From Coxiellaceae bacterium (GTDB lineage: Bacteria > Pseudomonadota > Gammaproteobacteria > Coxiellales > Coxiellaceae), in contig WTGG01000017.1 of the NCBI GenBank assembly GCA_011523685.1, forward strand, positions 1 through 38,716: a DNA stretch of 38,716 bases. The letters are read 5' to 3'. Positions within the stretch are counted from its first letter, which is position 1. Each line of letters starts with the position of its first letter. The notes beneath the pieces were generated by a model, which searched no databases, was not told the origin of the DNA, and saw only the letters and a list, made by a program, of their open reading frames with translations. A program made the position numbers and the translations under genes. Positions 35,723-38,716 of the stretch are shown here, one piece after another.

Positions 35723-36811
35723 TTAAAGACGGTTAATCGTTCCTCCTCCTAAGCAATTATTATTTTGATAGAACACAATTGCCTGTCCAGGGGTGATGGC
35801 TCGTTGTTGATCTTGAAATACAACATAAGCTTCTGTTGCATCTTGATTGAGAGTGACAGTGCAAGCTTGTGCGCATTGTCGATAGCGTATTTTAGCGCTT
35901 GCTTGAAAGCTTGTGCTAGGAGGGTGTCCTGCTATCCAGTGTAAATCATTACAGTGTAGTGAAGTTTTAAATAAGCGCGGATGATCATGGCCTTGACCGA
36001 CAATTAATGTGTTACTGTCGCACTCCTTATCAACTACGTACCATGGAGACTCTGATGAATCTTGTCGTCCTCCTATGTTCAGCCCTTTGCGCTGGCCTAG
36101 AGTATAAAACATAATGCCATCATGTTGGCCGATGCATTTCCCTTCTGTTGTTTGTATTTCACCTGGTTGCGCGAGTAAGAATTCTTGCAAGAAAGTTTTA
36201 AATCGCCTTTCACCAATAAAGCAAATTCCGGTACTGTCTTTTTTGTCATGATTAATTAGATGATGTTGCTGAGCTAACTGTCGCACCTCAGGTTTTTTAA
36301 GGTCACTTAACGGGAAGAGTGCTCTTTTAAGTTGTTTTTGTTGTAAGGTGTATAAAAAATAGGTTTGATCTTTTTGTGAATCGGCGCAGGTGAGTAGTTG
36401 GTAGGGGGAGTGGTTTGATACGTGAGCGTAGTGGCCTGTTGCCAAGTAATCTGCACCTAAAGTGTCAATGTACTGTATTAAATGGTCAAACTTAATGGAT
36501 TTATTGCACCATATATCCGGGTTAGGTGTTCGACCTGCGGCAAATTCATCGAGACATAACTGAAAGACCTCGTCCCAATACGCCTGAGAAAAGTTGACCG
36601 TATAAAAAGGAATGCTAAGTTGATCGGCAATGGCTTTAGCATCACTTAGGTCTTGTTCTGCAGTGCAGTATGGGTCGTTTGATTGTGATTCCCAGTTTTT
36701 CATGTAAACACCGCATACGTGATGTCCCTGCTGCTGGAGTCTCAAAGCGGTAACGGCCGAGTCAACGCCACCCGATAATCCTACGGCAATGTGTTTTTTA
36801 CCCGTGCTCAT
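35723..36811 (-). CDS. mnmA: tRNA-specific 2-thiouridylase MnmA
   Basis: MnmA puts sulfur on uridine 34 of tRNA-Lys, -Glu and -Gln, using ATP and sulfur relayed from IscS through Tus proteins. 362 residues. The ATP-pyrophosphatase P-loop is SGGVDSAV (13-20). The first catalytic Cys is Cys102 ([11 protein letters not shown]) and the second Cys197 ([12 protein letters not shown]), with the family YTLGQRKGL and the C-terminal beta-barrel. It overlaps yhbY by 4 bp, so it is probably the second gene of a yhbY-mnmA operon. Confidence 0.97.
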   Translation of the reverse strand: MSTGKKHIAVGLSGGVDSAVTALRLQQQGHHVCGVYMKNWESQSNDPYCTAEQDLSDAKAIADQLSIPFYTVNFSQAYWDEVFQLCLDEFAAGRTPNPDIWCNKSIKFDHLIQYIDTLGADYLATGHYAHVSNHSPYQLLTCADSQKDQTYFLYTLQQKQLKRALFPLSDLKKPEVRQLAQQHHLINHDKKDSTGICFIGERRFKTFLQEFLLAQPGEIQTTEGKCIGQHDGIMFYTLGQRKGLNIGGRQDSSESPWYVVDKECDSNTLIVGQGHDHPRLFKTSLHCNDLHWIAGHPPSTSFQASAKIRYRQCAQACTVTLNQDATEAYVVFQDQQRAITPGQAIVFYQNNNCLGGGTINRL

Positions 36812-37080
36812 TCGTTATCATCGCTTTCTCTGTAAATGCAAACTGTTTGACCAATGCGCTGAATGAGTTCGGCTTGATGGGCCTCGCATAGGTGATTGGC
36901 TAGTTTGTCTCGCTCTGTTTTGTCAGAGGTATTGACCTTGATTTTAATGAGTTCGTGGGAATCGAGTGCGCGCTCAATCTCTGCAGCAACGGCATCGGTG
37001 TATCCTTGATTACCTAGCCAAATGACGGGTTTAAGGTGATGGCATTCGCGGCGTAATTCTAGTAGTTCATGTTTGTTCAT
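36808..37080 (-). CDS. yhbY: Ribosome assembly RNA-binding protein YhbY (CRM domain)
   Basis: Ninety residues forming one CRM domain. The helical start ([17 protein letters not shown]) leads into the glycine loop [11 protein letters not shown], which corresponds to the RNA-contacting G-x-x-G loop, then HELIKIKVN and the terminal strand VCIYR. The family binds pre-50S rRNA. It lies divergent from rlmE, another 50S maturation gene, and upstream of mnmA. No strong ribosome-binding site is seen before the ATG at 37080. Confidence 0.93.
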   Translation of the reverse strand: MNKHELLELRRECHHLKPVIWLGNQGYTDAVAAEIERALDSHELIKIKVNTSDKTERDKLANHLCEAHQAELIQRIGQTVCIYRESDDNE

Positions 37081-37187
37081 GTGGATATTTCAGTAGTTAT
37101 TGGTTTAAAGCTGCGCTATGCTAACGCTTTTTATCCTTAAGGGCCACCGATTTATGGCTCTAATACTGTCAAATAAATGAGGCAATT

Positions 37188-37799
37188 ATGGTTAGTCGCC
37201 GTGAATGGATGAATCGTCACGTTAAAGACCCGTATGTAAAGCAGGCTCAAATCGATGGTTATCGTTCAAGAGCTGTATATAAGTTGTTGGAAATTAATGA
37301 AAAAGAGCGTCTATTTAAGCCGGGAATGGGTGTGATTGATTTAGGGGCAGCCCCTGGGAGTTGGACTGAATGGGCTCAAAAGCAAGTGGGTCGAAAAGGT
37401 TTTGTTGTTGCATTGGATTGTTTGAGTATGGATCCGATTCCTAATGTCGAGTTTATTCAGGGCGATTTTCGTGAACAGTCTGTTTTAGATGAGCTTCACG
37501 GTGTTATTGCAGGTCGGTCCGTTGATTTAGTGATTTCTGATATGGCACCAAATATGTCAGGTCAAAAAAGCGTGGACCAACCTCGTTCAATTTATTTGGC
37601 GGAGCTGTCTCTAGATTTAGCCCAGCAAGTTTTAGTTCCAGGTGGGTGCTTGTTGATGAAAGTGTTTCAGGGTGCGGGAATAGAAGCACTAGCGCAATCA
37701 TTGAGATCGTATTTTGTACAAGTGAAACACATTAAACCAAAAGCTTCTCGTGCAGCTTCAAAAGAAGTGTATTTGTTAGCTAAATCCTTTAAAGGTTAG
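37188..37799 (+). CDS. rlmE: 23S rRNA (uridine-2552-2'-O)-methyltransferase
   Basis: RlmE (FtsJ/RrmJ) methylates the ribose of U2552 in the A-loop of the 50S subunit. 203 residues, close to E. coli (209). The Rossmann motif GAAPGSWTEWA is at 53-63. The K-D-K-E tetrad is Lys32, Asp118 (SDMAPNMSG), Lys158 (LLMKVFQG) and Glu193 (SKEVYLLA). TGAGG precedes the ATG. It is followed 66 bases later by ftsH, the same pair as in E. coli, where the two form a heat-shock operon. A sigma32 promoter could not be identified here. Confidence 0.97.
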   Translation: MVSRREWMNRHVKDPYVKQAQIDGYRSRAVYKLLEINEKERLFKPGMGVIDLGAAPGSWTEWAQKQVGRKGFVVALDCLSMDPIPNVEFIQGDFREQSVLDELHGVIAGRSVDLVISDMAPNMSGQKSVDQPRSIYLAELSLDLAQQVLVPGGCLLMKVFQGAGIEALAQSLRSYFVQVKHIKPKASRAASKEVYLLAKSFKG

Positions 37800-37865
37800 A
37801 GGTGATAATTGCATAACCTGAGGGGCTCGTTTATGATAGTCCTAAGTTAAATGCGAGGTAACACA

Positions 37866-38716
37866 TTGAATACTTTCATGAAAAATATCATGGTTTGGTT
37901 AATCATCATTATAATGTTAATCACAGTTATTAGTAATTTTGGTCCGCATCAGTCTGGAACAAAACAATACTCCTATTCACAGCTGTTAACACAAGCAGAA
38001 AATAACAATGTGAACGAGGTTTCCATACAGGGACAGGTTATTCACGGTGTCACGAAAAGTAATGAAAAATTTACTACTTATCTGCCTATGCTAGATGATT
38101 TGTATTTATTGAATACGCTGGTAAAGAATAATGTTACTGTGCGTGGTGAGCCACCTCGTCAAGAGAGTTTATTGCTTCGAATTCTAATTAGTTGGGCTCC
38201 ATTCTTAATTTTAATTGGTATTTGGATTTTCTTTATGCGCCAAATGCAAGGCGGTGGTAGCGGTAAGGGCGGCCCTATGGCTTTTGGTCGTAGCAAGGCT
38301 CGCTTACTGGGTGAGGACCAAATTCAGGTTACTTTTGCTGATGTCGCAGGCGTTGAAGAAGCCAAGCATGAAGTGCAGGAACTGGTTGAGTTTTTACGTG
38401 ATCCAGGTCGTTTTCAAAAGCTCGGTGGGAAAATGCCTTGTGGTGTTCTATTAGTTGGCTCCCCAGGTACTGGTAAAACTCTACTGGCCAAAGCTGTTGC
38501 TGGTGAAGCTAAAGTACCTTTCTTCACGATTTCTGGTTCTGACTTTGTTGAGATGTTTGTCGGTGTTGGTGCTTCTCGTGTTCGTGATATGTTTGAGCAA
38601 GCAAAAAAACGTGCGCCTTGCATTATCTTTATCGATGAAATTGATGCGGTAGGTCGTCATCGCGGAGCTGGTTTAGGTGGTGGGCATGATGAGCGCGAAC
38701 AAACGTTAAACCAGTT
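37866..38716 (+). CDS. ftsH: ATP-dependent zinc metalloprotease FtsH, N-terminal part (runs off the window)
   Basis: The membrane protease of the inner membrane; the window holds about 283 codons of a protein normally near 640. A first membrane segment ([16 protein letters not shown]) is followed by a periplasmic domain and a second segment ([17 protein letters not shown]). The AAA module then has Walker A GSPGTGKT (family form usually GPPGTGKT), the pore motif [13 protein letters not shown], Walker [10 protein letters not shown] and [18 protein letters not shown]. The zinc HExxH lies beyond the end. The start is uncertain: TTG 37866 has GAGGT (37855-37859) at good spacing. In-frame ATGs lie at 37851 (no ribosome-binding site) and 37878 (spacing too long). 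Confidence 0.97.
   Translation, partial: MNTFMKNIMVWLIIIIMLITVISNFGPHQSGTKQYSYSQLLTQAENNNVNEVSIQGQVIHGVTKSNEKFTTYLPMLDDLYLLNTLVKNNVTVRGEPPRQESLLLRILISWAPFLILIGIWIFFMRQMQGGGSGKGGPMAFGRSKARLLGEDQIQVTFADVAGVEEAKHEVQELVEFLRDPGRFQKLGGKMPCGVLLVGSPGTGKTLLAKAVAGEAKVPFFTISGSDFVEMFVGVGASRVRDMFEQAKKRAPCIIFIDEIDAVGRHRGAGLGGGHDEREQTLNQ

Noticed and set aside
37793-37819. Stem AGGTTA/TAACCT between rlmE and ftsH as a terminator
   Set aside because: It is only six base pairs with a 15-nt loop and no T-run. rlmE and ftsH are normally cotranscribed.

Overview
The window looks like a low-GC gammaproteobacterial chromosome. The gene orders smc-zipA-ligA, yhbY / rlmE-ftsH and dapD-dapE, and the full-length single-chain PurL, point that way. 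A Mip-like FKBP, many small lipoproteins and a very large NAD-type glutamate dehydrogenase recall Legionellales-like or other host-associated lineages, but I cannot assign a genus from sequence reading alone.

Positions 1-3290 are accessory DNA. They are AT-rich and hold unrecognised small genes and gene fragments. The most interesting object of the window is here: a 1,387-bp unit at 1762-3148 that carries a KPC-like class A beta-lactamase with the Cys69/Cys238 pair of class A carbapenemases. It has IS66-type ends (GTGAGCGTCA ... TGACGCTTAC) and the same 8-bp sequence CGATCTTT on both sides (1754-1761 and 3149-3156). Inside its left end is a decayed IS66-type TnpA reading frame; no tnpB or tnpC remains. 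I read it as a non-autonomous IS66-derived element with a resistance gene as cargo. The lactamase signal peptide is split by an apparent +1 frameshift.

Positions 3254-8630 (minus strand) hold a probable operon of a periplasmic FKBP, purL and cyclophilin ppiB, ending in a hairpin. tadA follows on the plus strand behind a clear sigma70 promoter. Next come a Sel1+SPOR lipoprotein with a strong terminator, and then a tight plus-strand unit smc-zipA-ligA-(SnoaL-like)-(HdeD-like). An MFS transporter converges on dapD-dapE. A tRNA cluster Pro(TGG)-Arg(TCT)-His(GTG) has its own promoter.

Positions 21821-25276 encode a four-gene Mla/Mce phospholipid-transport operon (STAS-MlaE permease, ATPase, MCE protein, auxiliary lipoprotein). 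It converges on a QseBC/PmrAB-type two-component system. After this come the 1,623-residue NAD-glutamate dehydrogenase, a haloalkane-dehalogenase-like protein whose nucleophile is replaced by Gly, and a tiny overlapping lipoprotein. Two small envelope proteins follow on the minus strand, then a second tiny lipoprotein whose ribosome-binding site lies in a hairpin, and lexA. The window ends with mnmA and yhbY (minus) and rlmE and ftsH (plus; ftsH runs off the end).
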